In this document: positions 17,589-25,941 of the stretch, piece by piece
How the letters are laid out: each line of letters begins with the position of its first letter
How positions within the stretch are numbered: the stretch's first letter is position 1
DNA from: an uncultured Burkholderiales bacterium
GTDB taxonomy: Bacteria; Pseudomonadota; Gammaproteobacteria; Burkholderiales; Burkholderiaceae_C
Length of the DNA stretch: 46,629 nt
Direction of reading: 5' to 3'
Assembly: GCA_903935585.1 (NCBI GenBank)
Contig: CAIZSE010000004.1
Location: 1 to 46,629 of the forward strand
Program-made: the position numbers and the translations under genes
Notes under the pieces: model-generated
What the model was told of the DNA's origin: nothing
The model's input: only the letters and a program-made list of their open reading frames with translations
The model's database searches: none

Positions 17589-19673
17589 ATGAGAACGCCT
17601 GGTCCCTTACGAATCACGGCAGCATGGCAAAAATACCTGCCCCGCGCACGTTCAAAGTTCGATGAATTTTTGCCTTCGGGTTCAGGGCGCCGCTCCCTGT
17701 GGGTCGCCCTGATTGCCTTGGTGCTGGCCGTGCTGGCCACGCTGGTCTGGCTGGCTGGCCGCTACGAAGCCAGCCAGGTACAAGCCGAACTGGAACGCGA
17801 TACCGCCAATGCCGTGAGCGATTTGCGAAGCAGCCTGTCAAGACAAGTGCAAGCCCTGCAAGCCTTGCAATCAGGCCATTTTTCGGCCCCGAACTGGTCA
17901 ACAGAAGCACAGGCATTGCTGCGCAACAACCGGGACTGGTTACGCCTGGAATGGCGCGACAAAGAATGGCGCCTGCAAACATTTGTCGACTCTCCTTTGC
18001 GCACCTCCGCTTTTGAGCGCGTTCCCCGCACCGAGGTCTTGAACGAGGCCGTCCAAGCCTGTCAACGGGCCAGACGGGTCAATGGCGCCGCCTACTCAAG
18101 CACTTATTTTTTACCTCAACCCGACGGCTTGGGCTCAGAGGTGATGGAGCTGTGCCTGCCCATGACGCAGGCTGGCGAATTCGTGGGTTTCACGGTCGTG
18201 ACTTACAGCCTGCAAGAGCTGCTGACAGAGCGGCTGGGCAGCACATTTGGTCGCCAAAACGAATTGTCTTTTGTCGAGCCTGATGGCACACGGCTGGCGA
18301 TCGCAGGCACCCAGCGCCGCGAGCGTCGGGTCTTCACTTCTCAACAACTGATGGACCTGCCGGGCAACACCTTGCTCTTGCGCATGGACGGCAGGCGGGG
18401 TGAGCCCGACTTGTTTCCCAACGTCCTCACCGCCTTGGTCACAGGCATGTCGATTGCGCTGGTCACGGTGATGGTGCTGCTGACCAAAGATGCAAGGCGA
18501 CGCCTCAAGGCTGAGCGTGACCTTGCCGATGCGCTGGCTTTTCGCAAGGCCATGGAAGACTCCCTGGTCACCGGCTTGAGAGCGCGTGATTTAGAGGGTC
18601 GCATCACCTATGTGAACCCGGCGTTTTGCCAAATGGTCGGGTGGCAAGCCGAGGCCCTGCTTGGCCAAAACGCCCCCATGCCGTATTGGCCTCCCGAGAT
18701 GGTGGACGAATACCAGCAACGCCAGGCCATCCGCATGGCGGGCAACGCGCCACCCCGGGAAGGCTTTGAATCGGTCTTCATGCGGCATGACGGAACACGG
18801 TTTCCGGTACTCATCATTGAAGCACCGCTGATCAGTGTGCGGGGCGAGCAAACCGGCTGGATGGGTGCGGTGATCGACATCAGCGAGCAGCGCCGCATCG
18901 AAGAGCTTTCTCGCGCCAGCCAGGAGCGACTGCAGGCCACAGCCCGCCTGACCACGGTCGGCGAGATGGCGTCCCTGCTGAGCCACGAACTGAACCAACC
19001 CCTGGCGGCGATTGCCAGCTATGCCAATGGCTCACTCAACCTTCTGAAAGACCCTCAGGCCGAGCCGCAAACCCTGGACGACGTGCACATGGCGCTGCGG
19101 CGAATTGCCGAACAAGCCGAACGGGCCGGGCGCGTCATCAGCAGCGTGCACGACTTTGTGCGCCGACGCGACCAGACACGTGAGGCCGTGCCACCGCAGG
19201 CACTCCTGGATGCCATTGCACCACTGGTCAACCTGCAAGCAAGAAAACTGCAGGTCCGGGTGCACATGCGGGTCGATGCGCGCCTGCCGCGGGTTTGGTG
19301 TGACCGCACCATGGTCGAGCAGGTCTTGCTGAACCTGGCGCGCAACGGCATGCAAGCCATGGACTTGCCGGCATGCAAAGACAGGGTACTGGTCTTGCAA
19401 ATCAAACAGGGAGAGTCCCGTCAGGACGATGCGGCTGTTGAATTTTCGGTGACCGATTTGGGCACGGGCATCACACCGGATGTGGGGGCGCAGTTGTACA
19501 ACCCCTTCTTCACGACCAAGATCGAGGGCATGGGTTTGGGTCTGAGCCTGTGTCGCACCGTCGTCGAACAACACGGCGGCCAACTGGCCTTTGAAGCCCA
19601 TGCACCCAAAGGCACCGTGTTTCGATTCACGCTGCCCTCGGCACCCAGCGGTGCGGCCGCGCATACCGCCTAA
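17589..19673 (+). CDS. PAS-containing sensor histidine kinase (DctS/DctB-like)
   Basis: Membrane sensor of 694 residues. TM1 is near residues 37-59, then a periplasmic sensor region of about 220 residues, TM2 near 278-298, and a PAS domain about 318-434 (DLEGRITYVNPAFCQMVGW). The phosphoacceptor motif LLSHELNQPLAAIASY has His466, and a HATPase domain follows (EFSVTDLGTGITPDVGAQLYNPFF; key motif GMGLGLSLCRTVV). The HELNQPL box and overall build resemble DctS/FixL-type kinases that control C4-dicarboxylate uptake or similar systems, but the ligand cannot be read from sequence. The start ATG is 4 bases after the yhdP stop. The response regulator gene follows 9 bases downstream. Confidence 0.92.
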   Translation: MRTPGPLRITAAWQKYLPRARSKFDEFLPSGSGRRSLWVALIALVLAVLATLVWLAGRYEASQVQAELERDTANAVSDLRSSLSRQVQALQALQSGHFSAPNWSTEAQALLRNNRDWLRLEWRDKEWRLQTFVDSPLRTSAFERVPRTEVLNEAVQACQRARRVNGAAYSSTYFLPQPDGLGSEVMELCLPMTQAGEFVGFTVVTYSLQELLTERLGSTFGRQNELSFVEPDGTRLAIAGTQRRERRVFTSQQLMDLPGNTLLLRMDGRRGEPDLFPNVLTALVTGMSIALVTVMVLLTKDARRRLKAERDLADALAFRKAMEDSLVTGLRARDLEGRITYVNPAFCQMVGWQAEALLGQNAPMPYWPPEMVDEYQQRQAIRMAGNAPPREGFESVFMRHDGTRFPVLIIEAPLISVRGEQTGWMGAVIDISEQRRIEELSRASQERLQATARLTTVGEMASLLSHELNQPLAAIASYANGSLNLLKDPQAEPQTLDDVHMALRRIAEQAERAGRVISSVHDFVRRRDQTREAVPPQALLDAIAPLVNLQARKLQVRVHMRVDARLPRVWCDRTMVEQVLLNLARNGMQAMDLPACKDRVLVLQIKQGESRQDDAAVEFSVTDLGTGITPDVGAQLYNPFFTTKIEGMGLGLSLCRTVVEQHGGQLAFEAHAPKGTVFRFTLPSAPSGAAAHTA

Positions 19674-19682
19674 AATCTCGCC

Positions 19683-20333
19683 ATGCAACCCCCTTACGAC
19701 AGCATGGTCTACATCGTTGACGATGACATTGGTGTGCGCGAAGGCATGGCCTGGCTGCTGCGTACACGACGCTTGCTGAGTGAGTCTTACGCAAGCGCCG
19801 AAGCCTTTCTGGAGATGCTGCAAAGAGCCCCGCAAAAAGCAAGCGCCTCTCCTTTGCCCCAGCAGGCCTCTTGCATCCTGCTGGATGTTCGCATGCCCGG
19901 CATGAGCGGGCTGGCCTTGTTTGAGCAGTTACAGGCCAGCGGGATCTCCCAGGCATGGCCCGTGATTTTCCTGACCGGTCACGCAGACGTGCCAACGGCT
20001 GTCGACAGTGTCAAGCGGGGGGCTTTTGACTTTTGTGAAAAGCCCTTCTCCGACAACGCGCTGGTAGACCGGGTGGAACAAGCCTTGCTCCTTTCATCTG
20101 AGCGCTTGACCGCACGCAAACAACAAGGCTTTTTGCAATCCCGCTTGAGCGATTTGACAGAGCGTGAACGCGATGTGATGCGCCTGGTGGTGGAGGGGCT
20201 GCCCAACAAGCTGATCGCCGATCAGCTGGACATCAGCGTGCGAACCGTCGAGGTGCATCGCTCACGGGTCTTCGACAAAATGGAAGTCAAATCAGCCGTT
20301 GAATTGGCCAACCTGATGCGGTCATCGACATGA
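19683..20333 (+). CDS. FixJ/DctR-type two-component response regulator
   Basis: A 216-residue regulator: an N-terminal receiver domain with the acidic pair (VYIVDDD), phosphoacceptor Asp68 (LLDVRMPG), the Thr region FLTGHAD and Lys120 (CEKPF), then a LuxR-type helix-turn-helix (LTERERDVMRLVVEG, then IADQLDISVRTVEVHRSRVF). It pairs with the kinase just upstream, probably as one system. A second ATG seven codons in is possible, since no Shine-Dalgarno precedes the first. The stop overlaps the next gene by 4 bases. No transporter gene for dicarboxylates lies nearby, so its target is unknown. Confidence 0.93.
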   Translation: MQPPYDSMVYIVDDDIGVREGMAWLLRTRRLLSESYASAEAFLEMLQRAPQKASASPLPQQASCILLDVRMPGMSGLALFEQLQASGISQAWPVIFLTGHADVPTAVDSVKRGAFDFCEKPFSDNALVDRVEQALLLSSERLTARKQQGFLQSRLSDLTERERDVMRLVVEGLPNKLIADQLDISVRTVEVHRSRVFDKMEVKSAVELANLMRSST

Positions 20334-20902
20334 GCCAACCAGCACACAGGCACGGCCAACGCTTGCCCATCACGCGGACCCCTGGCCTCTGGTTGACTCT
20401 CGGGTTGGCGCTTGTACTGGTGGGCTGTTCATCCACTGTGCCGCTTGATGAACCTGCATCGCCAGTGTCCAGTGCCAAGCCACTTTCAGCGGACGTCCCA
20501 AGCCCAGACAACACCGCCTACGATCCCAAACGCAACGACTTGGCCTTGTTTGCGCTGTCCTTGCTGGACACCCGCTACACCTGGGGAGGCAGAGGCCCTG
20601 CCACCGGATTTGACTGCTCGGGGCTGGTATCGCATGTTTACCGGGAAGCCGCCGGTTTGCCCGTCAAGGGCTCATCTGCCGATCTGGGCCAAAAATCACG
20701 ACCGGTAGACCGATCCCGCATTCAGCCTGGCGACCTGGTGTTCTTCAACACACTGGGCGCACGCCATTCGCATGTTGGCATTTATGTGGGCGGTGGCCGA
20801 TTTGTGCACGCCAGCAACCCCAAAACAGGGGTGCGCATTGACCAGATGAACAACCGGTACTACGCACAACGCTTTGAAGGGGCCGGAACTCTGCTGGACT
20901 GA
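20330..20902 (+). CDS. NlpC/P60 (C40) peptidase lipoprotein
   Basis: Peptidoglycan endopeptidase anchored to a membrane, 190 residues. A signal peptide ends in the lipobox LVGC (Cys33). The catalytic set is Cys96 in FDCSGLV, the HSHVGIYVG motif (His146/His148) and a later His in FVHASN. It is normal in size for Spr/NlpC lipoproteins. The gene starts inside the stop of the response regulator (ATGA overlap) and precedes the murein transglycosylase mltA, pointing to a wall-remodelling pair. No non-standard catalytic residues seen. Confidence 0.94.
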   Translation: MSQPAHRHGQRLPITRTPGLWLTLGLALVLVGCSSTVPLDEPASPVSSAKPLSADVPSPDNTAYDPKRNDLALFALSLLDTRYTWGGRGPATGFDCSGLVSHVYREAAGLPVKGSSADLGQKSRPVDRSRIQPGDLVFFNTLGARHSHVGIYVGGGRFVHASNPKTGVRIDQMNNRYYAQRFEGAGTLLD

Positions 20903-20922
20903 TCCGGGCCCACAGGCCCCGA

Positions 20923-21060
20923 TCAAGGGGCTTTGTCATCCGGATCAGCTTTTTCAGCGGGCGGCAACTCACCCTTCGGTCTTCCTGAAAACATGGTCCA
21001 CCACACAATGGCAACAAAGAGAATCAGGGCCAGCAAAGCTTCCAGCAAAATAAGAGCCAT
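20923..21060 (-). CDS. Small single-helix membrane protein, 45 residues
   Basis: A short reading frame, [15 protein letters not shown] then VAIVWWTMFSGRPKGELPP and an acidic tail KADPDDKAP. It has one membrane helix, aromatic residues at the interface and a charged C-terminus, an organisation that looks like a real small inner-membrane protein of Burkholderiales. It lies between the NlpC gene and mltA on the opposite strand. Its start codon (21060-21058) shares the CATG at 21058-21061 with the mltA start. Function unknown; the call rests on composition and remembered similar small proteins, with no homology search. Confidence 0.6.
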   Translation of the reverse strand: MALILLEALLALILFVAIVWWTMFSGRPKGELPPAEKADPDDKAP

Positions 21061-22237
21061 GCGCAATCTTCCATTTCTTTCTGTTGCCCGGTCATCTGCC
21101 GGTTGGGTGTTGGCTGCGATTGTAGGGAGCCTGATGGGCTGTTCAGTCGCGCCCATTCTGGAAGAACCGGCCAAACCAAGCCCATCGGCCGCTCAGCCAG
21201 GGGGGGATCAAGGGCCCTCGTCGCCTCTACCGCCATTACCGCCCGCCATCATGCAGACAGCAAGCCGCTGGGTGCCCGTCCCCTGGTCAGATCTTCCCGG
21301 ACTGGAAACCGACGCCCTGAATGAGGCCTGGCCTGCCTGGCTGCAAAGCTGCACACGCCCAAGCAAAGCCTGGACCACACTGTGCCCGCAAGTTCGGCAG
21401 CTGGCCAACGCCACAGCCACCGAGCAGCGCCGGTGGATAAGGCAAAACCTGCAGGCTTACCGGGTCGAGTCTCACACGCAACAACGCGACGGTTTGCTGA
21501 CCGCTTACTACGAGCCCCTGCTGAACGCCACACGCCAGGCAAGCTCTGGCTTCAATGTGCCGCTTTATGCGCCGCCCACTGACCTGAACCGCCGCAAGCC
21601 TTGGTACACCCGGCAGGAAATGGAAACGCAACCGCAAGCCCGTGCCGCCTTGCGCGGCAAAGAGCTGGTTTACCTGGCCGACCCCGTTGATGCCATGGTG
21701 CTGCACATCCAAGGCTCGGGCTTGGTGACTGTGCGCGAACCCAATGGCAGCCAACGCATGGTGCGGTTGGCATTTGCAGGCACCAACGAGCAGCCGTACA
21801 AAAGCATTGGCCGCTGGTTGCTTGACCAGAACCTGATCCGCGATGCCTCCTGGCCCGGCATCAAGGCCTGGATCGACCGCAACCCCTCGCGGGTGAACGA
21901 GTTGCTGTGGCAAAACCCGCGCGTGGTTTTTTTCAAAGAAGAAGCCCTGCCTGCGGGCACTGTGCCGCCCGGCCCCAAAGGCGCTCAGGGTGTGCCGCTG
22001 ACCGCCGAACGCTCCATTGCGGTCGACCGCAACAGCATTCCGTATGGCACACCGGTTTGGCTTAACTCTTCGGGGCCGCTCAGCAAGCTGGACCGCCTGG
22101 TGCTGGCCCAAGACACGGGCACGGCCATTGTCGGCGCCGTCCGGGCAGACTATTACGCCGGCTCGGGTCAGGCGGCAGGTGAGTTCGCCGGTCGCATGAA
22201 ACAAACTTTGCAGCTTTGGGTTTTGTGGCCACGATAA
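21059..22237 (+). CDS. mltA: Membrane-bound lytic murein transglycosylase A
   Basis: Outer-membrane lipoprotein that cleaves peptidoglycan glycan strands to anhydro-muropeptides. It is 392 residues from a start chosen so that the lipoprotein signal ([17 protein letters not shown], Cys28) is at the N-terminus. MltA marks include [25 protein letters not shown], the [17 protein letters not shown] 3D segment, and the catalytic Asp352 in [17 protein letters not shown]. Typical length is 360-400. It follows the NlpC lipoprotein after about 155 bases that hold the antisense small membrane gene. The start codon has only a weak AAGAG ribosome site. Confidence 0.93.
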   Translation: MRNLPFLSVARSSAGWVLAAIVGSLMGCSVAPILEEPAKPSPSAAQPGGDQGPSSPLPPLPPAIMQTASRWVPVPWSDLPGLETDALNEAWPAWLQSCTRPSKAWTTLCPQVRQLANATATEQRRWIRQNLQAYRVESHTQQRDGLLTAYYEPLLNATRQASSGFNVPLYAPPTDLNRRKPWYTRQEMETQPQARAALRGKELVYLADPVDAMVLHIQGSGLVTVREPNGSQRMVRLAFAGTNEQPYKSIGRWLLDQNLIRDASWPGIKAWIDRNPSRVNELLWQNPRVVFFKEEALPAGTVPPGPKGAQGVPLTAERSIAVDRNSIPYGTPVWLNSSGPLSKLDRLVLAQDTGTAIVGAVRADYYAGSGQAAGEFAGRMKQTLQLWVLWPR

Positions 22238-22524
22238 GTCCAACAAGCGCCAAGGTGTTCTCCTGTCGCTCGGGTTGTGCCGCCTGCTGCATCGCTCCCT
22301 CCATCTCGTCGCCCATTCCCGGCATGCCCAATGGCAAACCGGCCGGGGTGGCCTGCGTGCAGCTCGACGATCAACGGCGATGCATGATCTTCGGCCACCC
22401 CGAGCGCCCAGCCGTATGCAGCCAGCTGAAAGCCTCGGCGGACATGTGCGGACCAGAAAACGACGGCGGTCGGTTTGCGCTGACTTTCCTGGCTCGGCTC
22501 GAAACACTGACACGACCCGACTGA
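22225..22524 (+). CDS. YkgJ family cysteine cluster protein
   Basis: About 99 residues with the YkgJ/CxxCxxxCC pattern: [14 protein letters not shown], then [20 protein letters not shown] and AVCSQL, a set of Cys likely binding zinc or an Fe-S cluster. There is no upstream ATG; the frame opens with a GTG at 22225 (or TTG at 22216), both inside the end of mltA, so the genes overlap by about 13 bases and may be coupled. No clear ribosome site. Function of the family is not established. Confidence 0.85.
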   Translation: MATISPTSAKVFSCRSGCAACCIAPSISSPIPGMPNGKPAGVACVQLDDQRRCMIFGHPERPAVCSQLKASADMCGPENDGGRFALTFLARLETLTRPD

Positions 22525-22617
22525 GCACGGACTCAGCGGTCGAGTCACCAAGACGTCATTTCACACGGCCGCTTGTGGTTAAGCTGGCGCATCTTTTTCA
22601 CCTTCTGGAGCACCACC

Positions 22618-23403
22618 ATGGCGCTTGAAATGCCTTCCTTGAAAGACAGCGTTCACCCCGACGAATGGCAGCTGCGCGTCGACCTCGCGGCTTGTTACCG
22701 GTTGGTGGCCTTGTATGGCTGGAGCGACCTGGTGTTCACCCACATCAGCGCCAAGCTGCCCCATTCGGTGGCTGGCGATGCACACCATTTTTTGATCAAC
22801 CCTTATGGCCTGATGTTTGACGAAATCACCGCGTCCAGCCTGGTCAAGGTGGACATGCAATGCAACAAACTGCATGACAGCCCCTTCCCGGTCAACCCCG
22901 CAGGCTTTGTGATCCACAGCGCCGTGCACGAAGCGCGGCCCGATGCCGGCTGCGTGCTGCACACCCACACGCGTGCAGGCATCGCCGTCAGCGCGCAAGC
23001 ACACGGTGTGCTGCCCATCAGCCAGCAGAGCACTTTTGTGCTGGCCTCTCTGGCCTACCACGGCTACGAGGGCGTGGCGATCCGGGACGACGAAAAGCTT
23101 CGATTGCAAGCCGATCTGGGCGAAGCCAATTACCTGATGCTGCGCAACCATGGCTTGCTCACCGTGGGCAAAACGATTGCCGACGCCTTCTTGTCGATGT
23201 ACACCTTCGAGAACACCTGTCGCATTCAGGTGGATGCGCTGGCCGGACAATCCGGGCCCAAAGATCTGACAGCCGTCGACCCGCAAATCCTGACGGGCCT
23301 GGCCCATGTCATGCGCGTGCAAACGGGTGGCTTGGGGGGCGCGTTTGTTTGGCCGTCCTTGCTGAGAAAGTTGCACCGCGAAAGTCCTGACTACGCCAAT
23401 TGA
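22618..23403 (+). CDS. Class II aldolase/adducin family protein
   Basis: A 261-residue protein with the class II aldolase fold, which normally uses a divalent metal to cleave or epimerise sugar phosphates. Metal-ligand segments are visible: VLHTHTRAG (paired His) and LRNHGLLTVG (third His). The WSDLVFTHISAKLP and FLINPYGLMFDEI stretches match the adducin-like subgroup. The start ATG has GGAG about 10 bases upstream. It probably forms a unit with the flavin oxidoreductase that begins 34 bases after it. Substrate unknown. Confidence 0.92.
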   Translation: MALEMPSLKDSVHPDEWQLRVDLAACYRLVALYGWSDLVFTHISAKLPHSVAGDAHHFLINPYGLMFDEITASSLVKVDMQCNKLHDSPFPVNPAGFVIHSAVHEARPDAGCVLHTHTRAGIAVSAQAHGVLPISQQSTFVLASLAYHGYEGVAIRDDEKLRLQADLGEANYLMLRNHGLLTVGKTIADAFLSMYTFENTCRIQVDALAGQSGPKDLTAVDPQILTGLAHVMRVQTGGLGGAFVWPSLLRKLHRESPDYAN

Positions 23404-23437
23404 TTCGCGCTTCCTCCGCCTTATTAAAAGTACCCAC

Positions 23438-24556
23438 ATGACCTCCTTGTTTGAACCCTGCCAAGTCGGTGCCATGGCTTTGGCCTCTCGCATCGTGATG
23501 GCGCCGCTGACACGAAACCGCGCACCCGGTGCACTCGCCAACGCCCGCATGGCCACCTATTACCGACAACGCGCCAACCCGGCAACAGGCGCCGGCCTGA
23601 TCGTGACCGAAGCCACCGCCATCAGCCAGCAGGGTCAAGGCTATGCCGATGTGCCGGGCATCTGGAGCGAGGCGCAAGTGGCGTCCTGGAAGCAGGTGAC
23701 TGACGCGGTGCATGCCGAGGGCGGCAAGATCGTGGTGCAGCTTTGGCATGTGGGCCGGGTGTCGCACACCAGCTTGCAACCCGGTGGTGGCGCGCCCGTA
23801 GCCCCTTCGGCCCTCACCGCCAAAACCAAAACTGTCTTGCTGGTCGATGGTCAGGCCCAATTTGTGGACACCTCCGCACCTCGCGCCCTTGACATCGGCG
23901 AGTTGCCCGGGATCGTGGCGGACTATCGCCAAGCGGCAGCCAACGCCGTGGCCGCAGGTTTTGACGGCGTGGAGGTGCACGCCGCCAACGGCTACCTGAT
24001 TGACCAGTTCCTGCGCTCAGGCAGCAACCAGCGCACCGATGCGTATGGCGGCTCGGTGGAAAACCGCGCACGATTTTTGAACGATGTCATGACGGCGGTG
24101 GTGGCTGAGATTGGCGGAGACCGCACAAGCATCCGGCTGTCGCCCGTGACACCTGCCAACGATGCCATCGATGAACAGCCTCAGCCTTTGTTTGAGCATG
24201 TTGCCGGTTTGTTGGGCCCTTTGGGTCTGGCTTATGTGCATGTGATCGAAGGATCGACCGGTGGGCCTCGCGATCACCAGCAAGGCCCTCTCGCATTTGA
24301 CTACCCGGCTTTTCGAAAAGCCTATGCCCTGGCTGGCGGCAAGGGCGCCTGGATGCTCAACAATGGCTACGACTTGTCGCTGGCACAAGTGGCGCTTGAC
24401 CAAGGCGCCGACCTGGTGGCCTTTGGTCGCCCTTTCATTGCCAACCCAGATCTCGGTCTGCGCTTGCGCAAAGGCGGCCCTTTCAACACGCCTGACCGCA
24501 AGACCTTTTACGGGGGCGGCGACGCGGGCTATACAGACTATCCAGCGCTTTCATAA
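23438..24556 (+). CDS. Old Yellow Enzyme family alkene reductase
   Basis: A 372-residue FMN-dependent NAD(P)H oxidoreductase of the NemA type, which reduces activated alkenes, N-ethylmaleimide or nitro compounds. Family marks: RIVMAPLTRNRA at the N-terminus, QLWHVGRVSH, the FDGVEVHAANGYLIDQFLR active region with the substrate-binding His/Asn pair, YGGSVENRARF, and the phosphate-binding FGRPFIANPDL near the end. Length is typical. A likely role is detoxifying electrophiles. No nemR-type repressor is next to it. Confidence 0.93.
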   Translation: MTSLFEPCQVGAMALASRIVMAPLTRNRAPGALANARMATYYRQRANPATGAGLIVTEATAISQQGQGYADVPGIWSEAQVASWKQVTDAVHAEGGKIVVQLWHVGRVSHTSLQPGGGAPVAPSALTAKTKTVLLVDGQAQFVDTSAPRALDIGELPGIVADYRQAAANAVAAGFDGVEVHAANGYLIDQFLRSGSNQRTDAYGGSVENRARFLNDVMTAVVAEIGGDRTSIRLSPVTPANDAIDEQPQPLFEHVAGLLGPLGLAYVHVIEGSTGGPRDHQQGPLAFDYPAFRKAYALAGGKGAWMLNNGYDLSLAQVALDQGADLVAFGRPFIANPDLGLRLRKGGPFNTPDRKTFYGGGDAGYTDYPALS

Positions 24557-24566
24557 AAGGGCCATC

Positions 24567-25220
24567 ATGAAAAAAACCCGTCTTTCCTGCTCGGTATTTT
24601 TTTTGCTACTGGGGCTGTACACGACTTCCAATGTTCAGGCCGGCCGTCCCTTGACCGTCGATGACGCCAATGTGAACGACGTCGGGGAAGGCCACGTGGA
24701 GGGCTGGTGGACACGCTCACCCGACGGCTCACGCAGCTGGACAGTCGCCCCGGCCTATGCCCCTGCCCAGAATATGGAACTGGGGGCAGGCCTCTCCCGC
24801 CAGCAAAGAACAGGTCTCGAAACTCTGAATGTGCAGGCCAAATTCCGCCTCACCCCATCGCAAGAAAACGGCTGCAACCTCGGCGCGGTCGTGGGTACGG
24901 CGCGCACCACCGGGGAAAACACCAAAGGGTATGTGAATGCCCTGCTCACCTGCAACCACACCTCACTGGGCAGTCTGCATACCAATCTGGGCGCCCTGGA
25001 TTTCTCCAGCGGCCAACGCATCGGCACGTGGGGGCTTGCCTGGGAGCGCGCTTATGGCGAGGTCACCGCCCATGTCGAGGCGTACGGCCAGCAACAAGAC
25101 AAGCCCAGTTGGGCGGCCGGCATGCGCATGAACATACTTCCAAAATTACAACTGGATGCCAGCATGGGTCGACAAGCGAGACACAACATGGTGACTCTTG
25201 GGACCAAATGGATGTTTTGA
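24567..25220 (+). CDS. Secreted protein, possible outer-membrane beta-barrel
   Basis: I do not recognise the family with certainty. The 217-residue product has a signal peptide (MKKTRLSCSVFFLLLGLY, cleavage after SNVQA). The mature part is rich in alternating short strands and ends in TLGTKWMF, a terminal Phe typical of outer-membrane barrels. One pair of Cys is likely. The start ATG has AAAAGGG just upstream and follows the flavin oxidoreductase by 10 bases, so it may share its transcript. The convergent hemerythrin gene ends only 16 bases away, with no visible terminator between. Confidence 0.75.
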   Translation: MKKTRLSCSVFFLLLGLYTTSNVQAGRPLTVDDANVNDVGEGHVEGWWTRSPDGSRSWTVAPAYAPAQNMELGAGLSRQQRTGLETLNVQAKFRLTPSQENGCNLGAVVGTARTTGENTKGYVNALLTCNHTSLGSLHTNLGALDFSSGQRIGTWGLAWERAYGEVTAHVEAYGQQQDKPSWAAGMRMNILPKLQLDASMGRQARHNMVTLGTKWMF

Positions 25221-25236
25221 CAGCCCTTGGCCAGAT

Positions 25237-25818
25237 TCAGCCCAAACCCACGGGTGAAGGTGCCCGCGTCACGATCAGGCTGAACAGTTTTTCATAGTCT
25301 TCAGTGGGCGGGTAGTGCCCTGACAGGGGGTCGGAATTTTCAGCAAATGCGGCGTCAACGACCCGCCAATCCTCCGCTGAAAAGCACCGCTCTGCCTCGG
25401 GCAAGATGGCCGTTTCTTCCAGTTTCATGTGTTCCAGGTACGCGTTCACGTAATGGTCCAGCGCTTCTTCAAATGTCTTGCGCCTTTTTTCACCGAGCAA
25501 CTCCCACGCCAACAACAGGTGCTGCATATCGCGAGCGGATTTTTCGCTGCTCATGTGGTCACGTTCCAGCTTGTCGATCACACCCATGACATCGGGTGCG
25601 AGTTTCGCAAGCTTTGGAAACAGCAGGTTGGACTCCTTGGGGTGGTGCAAGCGCTCCGGAAATTCATCGATGTAAAACATCATGGCACGCACCACGTCAA
25701 AGAATTTATGACGCTCATCTGTTGGCCCACGTTTGACCATCATTTGCATGGCATACAGCATGGCCGCCAGTGAGGCGTGTTCGTTGCGAATGATTTGAAG
25801 GGCGCTGTCGCTTTTCAT
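25237..25818 (-). CDS. Hemerythrin domain-containing protein
   Basis: A 193-residue four-helix protein with hemerythrin-type di-iron ligands: IRNEHASL, HHPKESNLLFP, ERDHM and YLEHMKLEE, where His and Glu/Asp residues would bind the two irons. Such proteins sense or store oxygen, NO or iron, or protect Fe-S centres. The start ATG at 25818 is preceded by GGAG; codons further upstream are in frame but have no ribosome site. It lies upstream of, and opposite in orientation to, the barrel-like gene, and is separated from copA by about 120 bases. No regulator nearby. Confidence 0.9.
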   Translation of the reverse strand: MKSDSALQIIRNEHASLAAMLYAMQMMVKRGPTDERHKFFDVVRAMMFYIDEFPERLHHPKESNLLFPKLAKLAPDVMGVIDKLERDHMSSEKSARDMQHLLLAWELLGEKRRKTFEEALDHYVNAYLEHMKLEETAILPEAERCFSAEDWRVVDAAFAENSDPLSGHYPPTEDYEKLFSLIVTRAPSPVGLG

Positions 25819-25941
25819 GATGAACTCCAGACTCAAACTTCCAGAGTATGTTGACAAGCACACAAGCGCAGCTTGATGAAGGTCAAATACGGGCGATTAT
25901 TTGGCCCGGCATGCCAGCCCGCAAACACAGAGATCGCAGGT

